A stretch of 64,000 nucleotides of DNA, taken from contig NZ_JAFCMB010000010.1 of the NCBI RefSeq assembly GCF_018130145.1, forward strand, positions 1 to 64,000, given 5' to 3'. The translations under genes and the position numbers were made by a program. Origin of the DNA: Bradyrhizobium sp. AUGA SZCCT0176 (GTDB taxonomy: Bacteria; Pseudomonadota; Alphaproteobacteria; Rhizobiales; Xanthobacteraceae). Every line of letters starts with the position of its first letter. The first letter of the stretch is position 1. Below, piece after piece: positions 26,548-36,081 of the stretch. Under the pieces are notes generated by a model, which made no database searches, was not told the origin of the DNA, and saw only the letters and a program-made list of their open reading frames with translations.

Positions 26548-26913
26548 ATGCTGATTACCCCTGCGTACGCCCAGGCTGCAGCCGGTGGCGATGCCAACAG
26601 CATGTTGATGTCGCTACTGCCGTTCGCACTGATCTTCGTCATCATGTACTTCCTGATTCTGCGCCCGCAGCAGAAGAAGATCAGGGACCATGCCGAACTG
26701 GTGAAAAACATCCGGCGCGGCGACACCGTCGTGACCTCCGGCGGCCTGGTCGGCAAGGTGACCAAGGTTGTCGACGACGACCAGATCGAGTTCGAGATTT
26801 CCGACGGAGTTCGCGTGCGCCAGATGCGGCAGATGATCTCCGGCGTTCGCGCCAAGGGGGAGCCGGCCAAGGAAAAGGCCGAAACCGCCAAGGACGAGAC
26901 GTCCGCGAGCTGA
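26548..26913 (+). CDS. yajC: Preprotein translocase subunit YajC
   Basis: 121-aa single-pass inner-membrane protein of the SecDF-YajC complex. TM helix LLPFALIFVIMYFLILRPQQ ends with the hallmark RPQQKK, then the conserved RRGDTVVTSGGLVGKVTKV. A charged Lys/Glu tail closes the protein. It starts the yajC-secD-secF operon. Confidence 0.95.
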   Translation: MLITPAYAQAAAGGDANSMLMSLLPFALIFVIMYFLILRPQQKKIRDHAELVKNIRRGDTVVTSGGLVGKVTKVVDDDQIEFEISDGVRVRQMRQMISGVRAKGEPAKEKAETAKDETSAS

Positions 26914-26952
26914 TTTGCGCTCTGCATACTCCTGATCTGACGGGTCAACTCG

Positions 26953-28557
<1,605 letters not shown>

Positions 28558-28606
28558 AGCATGATCCCGAAAAGTGGACACCGGTTTTCGGAACAGATCA
28601 TGCTTC
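28558..28606. repeat. REP-type palindrome in the secD-secF gap
   Basis: AGCATGATCCCGAAAAGTGG at the left is mirrored by CGGTTTTCGGAACAGATCATGCT at the right, a rhizobial REP-like element. A second copy lies downstream of secF at 29684-29732. Confidence 0.8.
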
Positions 28607-28624
28607 CAAACAGAAATAGAGCGA

Positions 28625-28657
28625 CGAACATGATCCAGCTACGCTGGATCATGTTCG
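28625..28657. promoter_or_regulatory. Perfect 15-bp-arm hairpin upstream of secF
   Basis: CGAACATGATCCAGC, loop TAC, GCTGGATCATGTTCG form a perfect 33-nt palindrome ending 22 nt before the secF TTG. It lies just after the REP element. In RNA it would be very stable, and might limit read-through or protect the upstream secD message from 3' decay. No T-run follows. Confidence 0.6.
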
Positions 28658-28679
28658 TGCTGACAATGCGGAGCCAGCT

Positions 28680-29681
28680 TTGACACAATACGTCCTCATC
28701 GGGCTGGGCATTCTGATTGCCGTGCTTACCGTGGTCGCCATATTCGATCTGCTGCCGCCGCTGCGGATCGTCCCCGACGATACGCATTTCGATTTCACGC
28801 GCTTTCGCCGTATCAGCTTTCCGATCTCGGCGGCGCTTTCGATCGTGGCGATCATCCTGTTCTTCACCCACGGCCTGAATTTCGGCATCGACTTCAAGGG
28901 CGGAACGTTGCTGGAGGTGCAGTCCAAGTCGGGCTCCGCCGACATCGCCACGATGCGTGCGACCTTGAGCAATCTCGGCCTCGGCGAGGTGCAGCTTCAG
29001 CAGTTTGGTGGTCCGGCCGACGTCCTGATCCGGGTTGCCGAGCAGCCCGGCGGCGACAAGGCGCAGCAGGATGCGGTGACGAAAGTCCGCACCGCCCTCG
29101 GCGACAGCGTGGAGTATCGCCGCGTCGAAGTGGTTGGACCTCGCGTTTCAGGCGAATTGCTGGCTTACGGCATGCTCGGCCTGATGCTCGCGATCTTCGC
29201 GATCCTGATCTATCTCTGGTTCCGGTTCGAATGGCAGTTCGCGCTCGGCGCCATGATCGCCAACGTCCACGACATCGTGCTGACGATCGGCTTCATGTCG
29301 CTCACCCAGGTCGATTTCGACCTCACCAGTATCGCGGCGCTCTTGACGATTCTCGGCTACTCCCTGAACGACACGGTCGTGATCTATGACCGGATCCGGG
29401 AAATGCTGCGGCGTTACAAGAAGATGCCGATGCCGCAACTGCTCAATGAATCCATCAATTCGACGCTGTCGCGCTCGATCATCACCCACGTCACGGTGAC
29501 GCTGGCCTTGCTGGCGCTGCTGTTGTTCGGCGGGCACGCGATCCACAGCTTCACGGCGGTCATGATGTTCGGCGTCGTGCTGGTCGGCACCTACACCTCG
29601 ATCTTCATCGCGGCGCCGATCCTGATCTATCTCGGCGTCGGCGAGCACCGCGACGCGCCGGAGAAGCCTGCAAAGAAGTAG
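28680..29681 (+). CDS. secF: Protein-export membrane protein SecF
   Basis: 333-aa partner of SecD with six TM helices. The motif NFGIDFKGGTLLEVQ, the central VANVHDIV-like IANVHDIVLTIGFMS and the late GYSLNDTVVIYDRIREMLRR match the family. No in-frame ATG exists near the N-terminus; TTG at 28680 has GCGGAG 7-12 nt upstream, giving MTQYVLIGLGILIAV. The rare start codon and the strong upstream hairpins suggest lower synthesis than SecD. Confidence 0.95.
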   Translation: MTQYVLIGLGILIAVLTVVAIFDLLPPLRIVPDDTHFDFTRFRRISFPISAALSIVAIILFFTHGLNFGIDFKGGTLLEVQSKSGSADIATMRATLSNLGLGEVQLQQFGGPADVLIRVAEQPGGDKAQQDAVTKVRTALGDSVEYRRVEVVGPRVSGELLAYGMLGLMLAIFAILIYLWFRFEWQFALGAMIANVHDIVLTIGFMSLTQVDFDLTSIAALLTILGYSLNDTVVIYDRIREMLRRYKKMPMPQLLNESINSTLSRSIITHVTVTLALLALLLFGGHAIHSFTAVMMFGVVLVGTYTSIFIAAPILIYLGVGEHRDAPEKPAKK

Positions 29682-29683
29682 GC

Positions 29684-29732
29684 GGGCATGATCCCGAAAA
29701 GTGGGAGCCGGCTTTCGGACAAGATCATGCCA
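29684..29732. repeat. REP-type palindrome overlapping the next gene's start
   Basis: GGCATGATCCCGAAAAGTGG at the left is mirrored by CTTTCGGACAAGATCATGCC at the right. The right arm contains the ATG (29727) of the downstream Mth938-like gene, so the mobile-type repeat has become part of a translation start. Confidence 0.8.
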
Positions 29733-30122
29733 GATCAAAACAAACCTTCCTCGGACGTACCGCATTTTCCGAGGTCGGCGCCGATCGAGGCCTACGGCAA
29801 GGGCGGTTTTGCGTTTGCCGACATGTCGCATCGCGGTTCGCTGCTGTGCCTGCCGGACGGCATCTGGGCCTGGGATGTTACAAAGCCCAGCGAAATCGAT
29901 GAGCACTCGCTGGCGCGCGTCTTCAAGTCAGCCAATGCGATCGACACCCTGGTCGTCGGCACCGGCACCGACGTCTGGATTCCGCCCAAACATTTGCGCG
30001 AGGCGTTGCGTGCTGTGCGGGTGGTGCTGGACCCGATGCAGACCGGGCCGGCGATCCGCACCTACAACATCATGATGGGTGAGCGCCGGCGCGTTGCCGC
30101 CGCGCTGATCGCGGTGCCATGA
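29727..30122 (+). CDS. Mth938-like domain (DUF498) protein
   Basis: 131-aa protein of the Mth938/NDUFAF3-like fold: RSAPIEAYGKGGFAFADMSH, WDVTKPSEIDEHSL, TLVVGTGTDVWIPPKHLREA and the YNIMMGERRRVAAALIAV end. The mitochondrial member NDUFAF3 assists complex I assembly. It overlaps by 4 nt (ATGA) the next gene, which resembles another complex I assembly factor, NDUFAF6. An ATG at 29688 inside the repeat could extend it by 13 residues; 29727 starts MPDQNKPSS and fits better. Role in respiratory assembly is inferred. Confidence 0.83.
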   Translation: MPDQNKPSSDVPHFPRSAPIEAYGKGGFAFADMSHRGSLLCLPDGIWAWDVTKPSEIDEHSLARVFKSANAIDTLVVGTGTDVWIPPKHLREALRAVRVVLDPMQTGPAIRTYNIMMGERRRVAAALIAVP

Positions 30123-30982
30123 GCGCAAGCGAGGCACCTAGGGATTCCGCCGGCTTCTGCGCCGACCTGGTGCGCACCCATGATTTCGTCCGCTACGCGT
30201 CGACGTTGTTCATGCCGGCTGCCCAGCGCCGCGCGCTGCTCGCGATCTACGCTTTTAACGCGGAGATTTCGCGGGTGCGCGAGCAGGTCAGCCAGCCGCT
30301 GCCCGGCGAGATGCGGCTGCAATGGTGGACCGACATGCTGGCCGGCGCGGGCCATGGCGGCATCGAAGGCAACCCGGTCGCGGCCGAACTGCTGCAGGTG
30401 ATCCGCGACAACCGCCTGCCGGTCGACCCGCTGTCCCGCCTGATCGACGAACACCAGTTCGATCTCTACAACGACCCGATGCCGTCAATGGCGGCACTCG
30501 AAGGCTACATCAACGACACCTCGTCGGCGCTGTTTTCGCTGGCCGGGCGTATCGCGGCGCGGCCTTCGGAAGCGGTCGATCACCTCGCGCGCCACGCCGG
30601 TTTCGCCCAGGGCCTGGTGCAGGTGATCGAGAAGTTGCCGTGGGATGCGGCGCGGCGCCAGCTGTTCCTGCCGCTGCAATTGCTGCAGCAACACGGCAGC
30701 GGCGTGGAAGAGGTGTTTACTGGCAAGCAGACGCCGCAGGCGCGTGCGGCGATCGACCAGCTGATCGGCGAGGCGCGGGAGCATCTGGAAACCGCCTTCG
30801 AACTGCTCGCCAGCGTGCCGCCGGAGGTGAGGCCGGTATTCCTGCCGCTGGCGCTGGTCCGCCGCGACCTGAAGCGGATGTCGCGGGCCGATTCCGATCC
30901 GTTCGTGCCTAAGACCACGTCGCGATTGCGGACGCTGTGGACGCTGTGGCGCGCGTCGCGGTCGCCGGAGTTCGGCGGTTAG
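30119..30982 (+). CDS. Squalene/phytoene synthase-family protein, NDUFAF6-like
   Basis: 287-aa all-helical trans-isoprenyl synthase fold. The first Asp-rich motif of real synthases is lost: the region reads YAFNAEISRVREQV. The second is replaced by VQVIEKLPWDAARRQLFLPL, close to the LP...SR...FLP text of mitochondrial NDUFAF6, a complex I assembly factor without catalytic aspartates. It therefore probably does not make squalene or phytoene. Coupling by ATGA to the Mth938/NDUFAF3-like gene supports a respiratory assembly role. Its stop codon overlaps the convergent kinase-like gene by 4 nt. Confidence 0.8.
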   Translation: MSASEAPRDSAGFCADLVRTHDFVRYASTLFMPAAQRRALLAIYAFNAEISRVREQVSQPLPGEMRLQWWTDMLAGAGHGGIEGNPVAAELLQVIRDNRLPVDPLSRLIDEHQFDLYNDPMPSMAALEGYINDTSSALFSLAGRIAARPSEAVDHLARHAGFAQGLVQVIEKLPWDAARRQLFLPLQLLQQHGSGVEEVFTGKQTPQARAAIDQLIGEAREHLETAFELLASVPPEVRPVFLPLALVRRDLKRMSRADSDPFVPKTTSRLRTLWTLWRASRSPEFGG

Positions 30983-32103
30983 GAGTTTGCTCGCGTAGAT
31001 GCGCCCGACGGCGAATCTATATCCGCCGCCTCGAAATTGAACCGGTCCCGCAAATTCTTGCGGCTCTCCAGAATGTCCTTCAGGAAAGCGCGGTCGGTGT
31101 CGTTCTTCATCATCGGCTCGATCAGGTCGAGCTGGTTCATCGCGACAAGCTGCAGGATCTCGGTGCGAGGCTTGCCGGCGCTGTCGCGCGGCAGCGCGTG
31201 CACGACCTGGATATGCTCCGGCGGTTTGACGCCCTTGGCGGAGGAAAGCTCGCTGCGCAGCTGCTTTTCGAGCGAGACTTGATCGGCCTCGACGAACGCA
31301 TAGAGCCCGACGCCGGTGCGGCGGTCAGCAAAGGCGACGATCGCCGTGTCGCGCACGTCGGGGTTCTTCCGGATCATCTCGATCAGCACGGGCGCGTCAT
31401 TGACCAGGCGACGGCCGCCGCCCTCCCGATCGGTGAAATTGAACAGGCCGCGGGTGATGGCCTGATAGACCTTCTTGCCGGTCATCAGCCAGACGCTGGC
31501 GACGACGGATTTGCGCGCCAGGATCTTGCGTTCCATCGGCGTCAGCGCTGCAGGCGCGTAGCTGCGCTTGTGTTTCAAGAGGTGCCGCAGATCCTCGTAG
31601 GCCGCGATGCGAAACAGCCGGCTGCGGCTCTTGAAGCAGGCGGCCAGCTGGAAATCGGTGAGATAGGCCTGCCCGTCGCTGCCGCGCAGCCAGTTCTGCT
31701 CCTTGGCGAGATCGTTATGGCAGATGCCGGCGCGATGCAGCTTTCGAAGCGCCAGCTTGGCCGAGCGGAAATAGCCGAGGTCGCCGTGGGGCTTGGCCAT
31801 CTGCAGCGCGACGCCATCGATGAAGCCGCGCACCAGTGCCTGCCGGCCGGCCCACAGCAGCTTCGGGCCGACATTCAGGTCGCGCGCCAGCGCCAGCGCG
31901 CGGCGCTCGCGGGCGAACAAATGTCGGGCGAGGAGATAAGACCATACCGGCACCTGATCGAGCCGGCGCAACACCGCATCGACCTCGCCGGCGTCGCTTT
32001 TGAAGCGCCCGCGCTCGACGGTCGAAAACACGTCGCGCTTCAGCAGCACGCCTTCGGTCCATCGCGCCGACAGAATCGCGGCGTCATCCTTTGGCAAAGC
32101 CAT
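30979..32103 (-). CDS. Kinase-fold protein fused to an AMP-ligase C-terminal domain
   Basis: 374 aa. Residues about 60-210 form a protein-kinase-like/lipopolysaccharide-kinase-like fold with the catalytic-loop motif ICHNDLAKEQNW (H129-N130-D131) and LTDFQLA (D150-F151, with Gln replacing the Gly of DFG). Residues about 250-320 resemble the C-terminal lid of acyl/AMP-forming ligases: RDTAIVAFADRRTGVGLYAF and VVHALPRDSAGKPRTEIL, including the Lys of the PxxxxGK motif. No N-terminal adenylation domain is present. The combination is unusual; substrate and partner are unknown. It is 5 nt downstream of trmFO on the same strand. Confidence 0.75.
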   Translation of the reverse strand: MALPKDDAAILSARWTEGVLLKRDVFSTVERGRFKSDAGEVDAVLRRLDQVPVWSYLLARHLFARERRALALARDLNVGPKLLWAGRQALVRGFIDGVALQMAKPHGDLGYFRSAKLALRKLHRAGICHNDLAKEQNWLRGSDGQAYLTDFQLAACFKSRSRLFRIAAYEDLRHLLKHKRSYAPAALTPMERKILARKSVVASVWLMTGKKVYQAITRGLFNFTDREGGGRRLVNDAPVLIEMIRKNPDVRDTAIVAFADRRTGVGLYAFVEADQVSLEKQLRSELSSAKGVKPPEHIQVVHALPRDSAGKPRTEILQLVAMNQLDLIEPMMKNDTDRAFLKDILESRKNLRDRFNFEAADIDSPSGASTRANS

Positions 32104-32107
32104 GATC

Positions 32108-33541
32108 CTACGCCGCCGCTGCGACGCGCAGGTGATCGGCGATCCAGCGGTCGAGATCGGCCAGCGCCCGCGCGCTCATCGCCTGCTTCTTGGCGACCGT
32201 CTTCTCGTTGCCGCGCAGCCGTGTGCCGTCCGGCTTCTTGGTCGGCGGACTGGCAAGCGGCGGGAACAGGCCGAAATTGATGTTCATCGGCTGGAACGAA
32301 CGCGGACCTGCGTCGACCGTCTCGATGTGACCGCCGGTGATGTGGCCAAGCAGGGATCCCAGCGCTGTCGTTGCCGGCGGCGGCGCCAGCGACTGCGCGC
32401 GCGCATCCGCCGCGGCATAGAGCCCGGCGATCAGGCCGATGCTGGCGGATTCCACATAGCCTTCGCAGCCGGTCATCTGGCCTGCGAAACGCAGCCGCGG
32501 CTGCGCGCGCAGCCGCAATTGGCCGTCCAGAAGTTTTGGCGAGTTCAGGAAGGTGTTGCGATGCAGCCCGCCGAGGCGGGCGAATTCGGCCCCCTCGAGC
32601 CCGGGGATGGTGCGGAAAACGCGCTGCTGCGCGCCGTGCTTCAGCTTGGTCTGGAAGCCGACGATGTTGTAGAGCGTGCCGAGCTTGTTGTCCTGGCGCA
32701 GCTGCACGATGGCGTAGGCCTTCACCGTCGGGTTATGCGGATTGGTGAGGCCGACCGGCTTCATCGGCCCGTGGCGCAGCGTCTCGTGGCCGCGTTCGGC
32801 CATCACTTCGACCGGCAGGCAGCCGTCGAAATAGGGGGTGTTGGTCTCCCAGTCCTTGAAGTCGACCTTCTCGCCGGCCAACAGATCAGCGACGAACGCG
32901 TCGTACTGCTCCTTGGTCATCGGGCAGTTGATGTAATCGGCGCCGGTGCCGCCGGGCCCGACCTTGTCGTAGCGCGACTGGAACCAGGCCACCGACATGT
33001 CGATGGAATCCTTGTGCACGATCGGCGCGATGGCGTCGAAGAACGCCAGCGCGTTCTCGTCGGTGAGCTCGCGAATCGCGTCCGCCAGCGGCGCCGAGGT
33101 GAGGGGGCCGGTCGCGACGATCACATTGCCCCAGTCGGCCGGCGGCAGTCCGGCGATTTCCGTGCGGTCGATCTCGATCAGGGGATGATCGTGCAGGGCA
33201 CGGGTGACGGCGGCCGAAAATCCGTCGCGATCAACCGCCAGCGCGCCGCCGGCGGGCACCTGGTTGGCGTCTGCCGAGCGCATGATCAGCGAGCCCAGCC
33301 GGCGCATTTCGGCGTGCAGCAGGCCCACCGCATTGTTGGCGGCATCGTCGGAGCGGAATGAATTGGAGCAGACGAGCTCGGCAAGGCCTTCGGTTTGATG
33401 GGCCTCGGTCATCCGCACAGGGCGCATCTCGTGCAGGACCACGGGGATGCCGGCATTTGCGATCTGCCAGGCGGCTTCCGAGCCGGCGAGGCCACCGCCG
33501 ATCACATGGACGGTGTTAGTTGGATTCTGGGCTGCGGTCAT
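32108..33541 (-). CDS. trmFO: Methylenetetrahydrofolate-tRNA-(uracil-54-C5)-methyltransferase TrmFO
   Basis: 477-aa FAD-dependent enzyme that makes ribothymidine-54 in tRNA with methylene-THF as carbon donor. The FAD-binding motif is VHVIGGGLAGSEAAWQIA, followed by the diagnostic VVLHEMRPVRMTEAHQT and ELVCSNSFRSDDAANNAVGL with the catalytic Cys region. The C-terminus holds GQMTGCEGYVESASIGLIAG. The ATG at 33541 was chosen because the family starts a few residues before VHVIGGG. Confidence 0.95.
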   Translation of the reverse strand: MTAAQNPTNTVHVIGGGLAGSEAAWQIANAGIPVVLHEMRPVRMTEAHQTEGLAELVCSNSFRSDDAANNAVGLLHAEMRRLGSLIMRSADANQVPAGGALAVDRDGFSAAVTRALHDHPLIEIDRTEIAGLPPADWGNVIVATGPLTSAPLADAIRELTDENALAFFDAIAPIVHKDSIDMSVAWFQSRYDKVGPGGTGADYINCPMTKEQYDAFVADLLAGEKVDFKDWETNTPYFDGCLPVEVMAERGHETLRHGPMKPVGLTNPHNPTVKAYAIVQLRQDNKLGTLYNIVGFQTKLKHGAQQRVFRTIPGLEGAEFARLGGLHRNTFLNSPKLLDGQLRLRAQPRLRFAGQMTGCEGYVESASIGLIAGLYAAADARAQSLAPPPATTALGSLLGHITGGHIETVDAGPRSFQPMNINFGLFPPLASPPTKKPDGTRLRGNEKTVAKKQAMSARALADLDRWIADHLRVAAAA

Positions 33542-33624
33542 GCGCGCAGGGTTAGCGCGTTTTCTCGCCAAGTGCACCTGCGGCAATGGCGTTTTCAAAA
33601 CAGGAATCCAGACTCAGATACGAC

Positions 33625-33648
33625 AACGCCCGCAGCGAGGCGGGCGTT
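33625..33648 (-). terminator. Hairpin between DUF1127 gene and trmFO
   Basis: AACGCCCGC (33625-33633) and GCGGGCGTT (33640-33648) are perfect 9-bp arms around AGCGAG. It lies downstream of the DUF1127 stop and upstream of trmFO, both on the minus strand. No strong T-run follows, so termination is plausible but not certain. Confidence 0.5.
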
Positions 33649-33676
33649 ATCCGTTCGTCAGGCGGCTGACAAAGGA

Positions 33677-33829
33677 TCAGCCGTTATAGGTCCCGGCTGC
33701 AACGCGCGGAATGTCCGAACGATCAAGGCCAATATCGGCCAGTTCGCGATCGCTAAGCTGGGACAGTTCGCTGACATTGCGCTGATAGTCCCGGAACGCC
33801 TGGATCATGCGGATGAGCGAGAGTAACAT
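33677..33829 (-). CDS. DUF1127 small protein (50 aa)
   Basis: 50-aa protein starting MLLSLIRMIQAFRDYQRNV and containing the family core LSQLSDRELADIGLDRSDIP. DUF1127 proteins are short arginine-rich helical proteins of rhizobia linked to RNA turnover and nutrient metabolism. The strong site AAGGAGACTACC lies directly before the ATG. It was found by reading the minus strand, because it is too short for usual ORF cutoffs. A second member lies at 37760-37924. Confidence 0.85.
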   Translation of the reverse strand: MLLSLIRMIQAFRDYQRNVSELSQLSDRELADIGLDRSDIPRVAAGTYNG

Positions 33830-34669
33830 GGTAGTCTCCTTGAAATTACGATTCAGCTCTTGGAGGAAAGCCTCATCGTTGAAATGAATATAGCTGGTAT
33901 TTTGCAGTGCAGAAGTTCCGATGTTGCGGTGCAGCTAATCCAAAAGCGCATGGCTAAGGTAAGATCCGATTAACCTTTCGGCAGGGCTGCCTCATCAAGT
34001 GGCCGAAGGGGTGTCTGGCCAGTCAATTGATACGAATTATCCTGTAAGATCGCGGCGTTGACGCAATCACGACACAACCATCACTGCTTGGTTCCGTGGT
34101 CTGAAATCGCCGCAAACGGACTTGAAACTCGTCGAGCCCGTCTCTCTGCGTAAGGAATTTCTGCATGCGTGATTCGCATGCACTCCGCAGTATAGAAATG
34201 AATTAAAAATCACTATATTGCCTGCGGACCGCACCACGCGTACCGCGACGGCCCAAGGCAGGGTCGCCGCCGGTGTCGTGCTTCGGCTGGCGAACTTTGC
34301 GCCGATCGCGGGTGACGACAGCTCTCCTGGCGCTAGACGAAGACGGTGCGAACAACCGATCGCGATGTGAATGCGACACCGCGCCAAGATGCGTTGGTCA
34401 TCGTCACCGGTGTTGCACGCACCGTGGCGAGAACGAACGCTCACTGCAGCGCTGGATCGATCAACGCGCATGCTGCGCCGCGTCGTTACGCGGCTGTAAT
34501 GAATTACGCAGCCGTAATGAAAAAGCGTAGTTTCGCATAAGCGCCTTGCATGCTGCGCTCAGCACCTCGCGCGAACGTTATTCCGAAATTTTCTGCAACC
34601 GGAAAACAATCATCGCGCAGATTCCGGCAATGACGCTGGTGCTGTCAAAAACAGAAAACGGAAAACAAC
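33830..34669. other. 840-bp intergenic region without a supported gene
   Basis: No open frame here has recognisable protein features. It contains a perfect inverted repeat TGCATGCG-TGATT-CGCATGCA (34162-34182), an AT-rich segment around 34198-34220 that could be a promoter, and a short direct repeat (TTACGCGGCTGTAATGAA and TTACGCAGCCGTAATGAA, about 34485-34521). The right end carries the promoter and ribosome site for the small exported protein at 34670. Confidence 0.5.
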
Positions 34670-34933
34670 ATGCTCAATAAATTAATCGCAGCAGCCGCAA
34701 TGGCTGCCATTGCCTACGCCATCGCTCCCGCAAACGCCGCCAAGGTGAACGCCGGCTGCAGCGGTCCCAACCTCGAAAAGACCGAGACCGCCATCGAAGC
34801 GATGGCGGACGGCGAGGGCAAGATTGTCGCGCAGAAGGAAATCGCCCTGGCTCAGGACGCCATGCTGAGCGGCAAGATGGGCGTATGCGGCGCGCATCTG
34901 AGCAAGGCGATGCACATAGGTACGGCGAAGTAG
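34670..34933 (+). CDS. Small exported hypothetical protein
   Basis: 87 aa with signal peptide MLNKLIAAAAMAAIAYAIAP cut near ANA-AK, leaving a mature part of about 63 residues with two cysteines (GCSGPN and GVCGAHL) that could form a disulfide in the periplasm. Family not recognised. Preceded by ACGGAAAACAAC. A 9-bp-arm hairpin after its stop separates it from convergent mltB-like gene. Confidence 0.75.
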   Translation: MLNKLIAAAAMAAIAYAIAPANAAKVNAGCSGPNLEKTETAIEAMADGEGKIVAQKEIALAQDAMLSGKMGVCGAHLSKAMHIGTAK

Positions 34934-34943
34934 ACGTATCCGG

Positions 34944-34977
34944 CGGAGGGCCTGTTGCCTCGGTGCCTGGCCCTCCG
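34944..34977. terminator. Bidirectional hairpin between convergent genes
   Basis: CGGAGGGCC (34944-34952) and GGCCCTCCG (34969-34977) are perfect 9-bp arms. It sits between the stop of the 87-aa exported protein and the stop of the MltB-like gene, so it can serve both. The loop of 16 nt is long, and T-runs are weak. Confidence 0.5.
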
Positions 34978-34990
34978 ATTTCCCGATCCT

Positions 34991-35806
34991 TCAGGGCGCG
35001 CGCGCAAGCTGCGTCGCGAAATAGCCGATGGTCTTGGAATAGACCTCGCTCTTATTCCACTGCTGGATCACGGCAAAATTCGCGCTGCCGGGCTCCCAGT
35101 CCTTGCCGCGCTGCCAGCCATAGCTCTTGAGGTAGTTCGCCGTCGAGGCCAGCACATCGGGCGCACTGCGCAGCAGATCGCGGCGGCCATTGCCGTCGAA
35201 ATCGACCGCATACTTGATGTAGGACGACGGCATGAACTGGGTCTGGCCGATTTCACCGGCCCAGGCGCCGCGCATATCCTGTGGTGAGATATCGCCGCGC
35301 TCGACGATGCGGAGCGCGTCCATCAACTCGGCCTTGAACAAGTCGGTGCGACGGCAATCATAGGCCAGCGTCGCCAGCGAGCGCAGCGTCGGGAATTTTC
35401 CGATGTTGACGCCGTAATCGGTCTCCAGGCCCCAGATTGCCACCAGCACTTCGCCGGGCACGCCATAGGCCTGTTCGATGCGCCCGAGCACCGATCCATA
35501 TTGCTTGAGCATGTTGGCGCCGCGCGCGAGCCGGGGCGGGACCATGCGGCCGGAAAATTCCTCAAAGCTCTGGCTGAAAACCTTCTGCGAATGGTCCCGC
35601 GTAATGACGGCCTTGTCGAGCGCCACACCGGTCAGTCCGGTTTGAATGGCCGCCGGCGAAATTCCTTTCGCGGCGGCTTCCTTCTTGAAGTCTTCGAGCC
35701 AGCCCTCAAACGTGCCGGTGCCACAGGATGCTGCAATCGATGGGCTTGCCGAAGTCAGGAGGAGTGCAGCCAGCGCCAAAGTCCGAACAGAAACGCGAGA
35801 GGTCAT
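34991..35806 (-). CDS. Lytic murein transglycosylase (MltB-like)
   Basis: 271-aa periplasmic enzyme that cleaves peptidoglycan to 1,6-anhydro muropeptides. A signal peptide ends near SIAA. The catalytic Glu is E128 in IWGLETDYG; WAGEIGQTQFMPSSY and DFDGNGRRDL complete the SLT-2/MltB pattern. It lacks the C-terminal peptidoglycan-binding domain found in longer paralogues. Products would feed the NagZ recycling step encoded earlier in the window. Confidence 0.93.
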   Translation of the reverse strand: MTSRVSVRTLALAALLLTSASPSIAASCGTGTFEGWLEDFKKEAAAKGISPAAIQTGLTGVALDKAVITRDHSQKVFSQSFEEFSGRMVPPRLARGANMLKQYGSVLGRIEQAYGVPGEVLVAIWGLETDYGVNIGKFPTLRSLATLAYDCRRTDLFKAELMDALRIVERGDISPQDMRGAWAGEIGQTQFMPSSYIKYAVDFDGNGRRDLLRSAPDVLASTANYLKSYGWQRGKDWEPGSANFAVIQQWNKSEVYSKTIGYFATQLARAP

Positions 35807-36025
35807 AGTGTCGTTCGCTCCAAAGTCGATTCATGATCGACATTAGTCTCGACCACACCGAATGTTCGGAGCAACAGCGGCCAAAACAAGGCCGCCATTT
35901 CGCCGGCGCTGACACAAACGTGTCATCGGCACAGGCGCTCAATTCATAGGCAATTCTGAACCCGAAGGCCGAGGCCGTGGGGCGGCCTAGGTTGGTCTTG
36001 CGCGATGCTTGCATGAATGGACGCC

Positions 36026-36056
36026 AAACCGCCGGTCGACAACCGACCGGCGGTTT
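36026..36056 (-). terminator. Strong hairpin downstream of the DUF2189 gene
   Basis: AAACCGCCGGTCG and CGACCGGCGGTTT are perfect 13-bp arms with a 5-nt loop, 26 nt after the DUF2189 stop on the minus strand. The A/T-rich outer end resembles a bidirectional terminator. Confidence 0.65.
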
Positions 36057-36081
36057 GAGATCTCGCTACCCGCTGTAAGGC

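Noticed and set aside
30119..30982. Assignment as an active squalene or phytoene synthase
   Set aside because: Both Asp-rich catalytic motifs are replaced, and the context and motif text fit a non-catalytic NDUFAF6-like protein better.
34346..34540. 64-codon plus-strand frame before the small exported protein
   Set aside because: No ribosome site or recognisable features, and the end is made of a short direct repeat.
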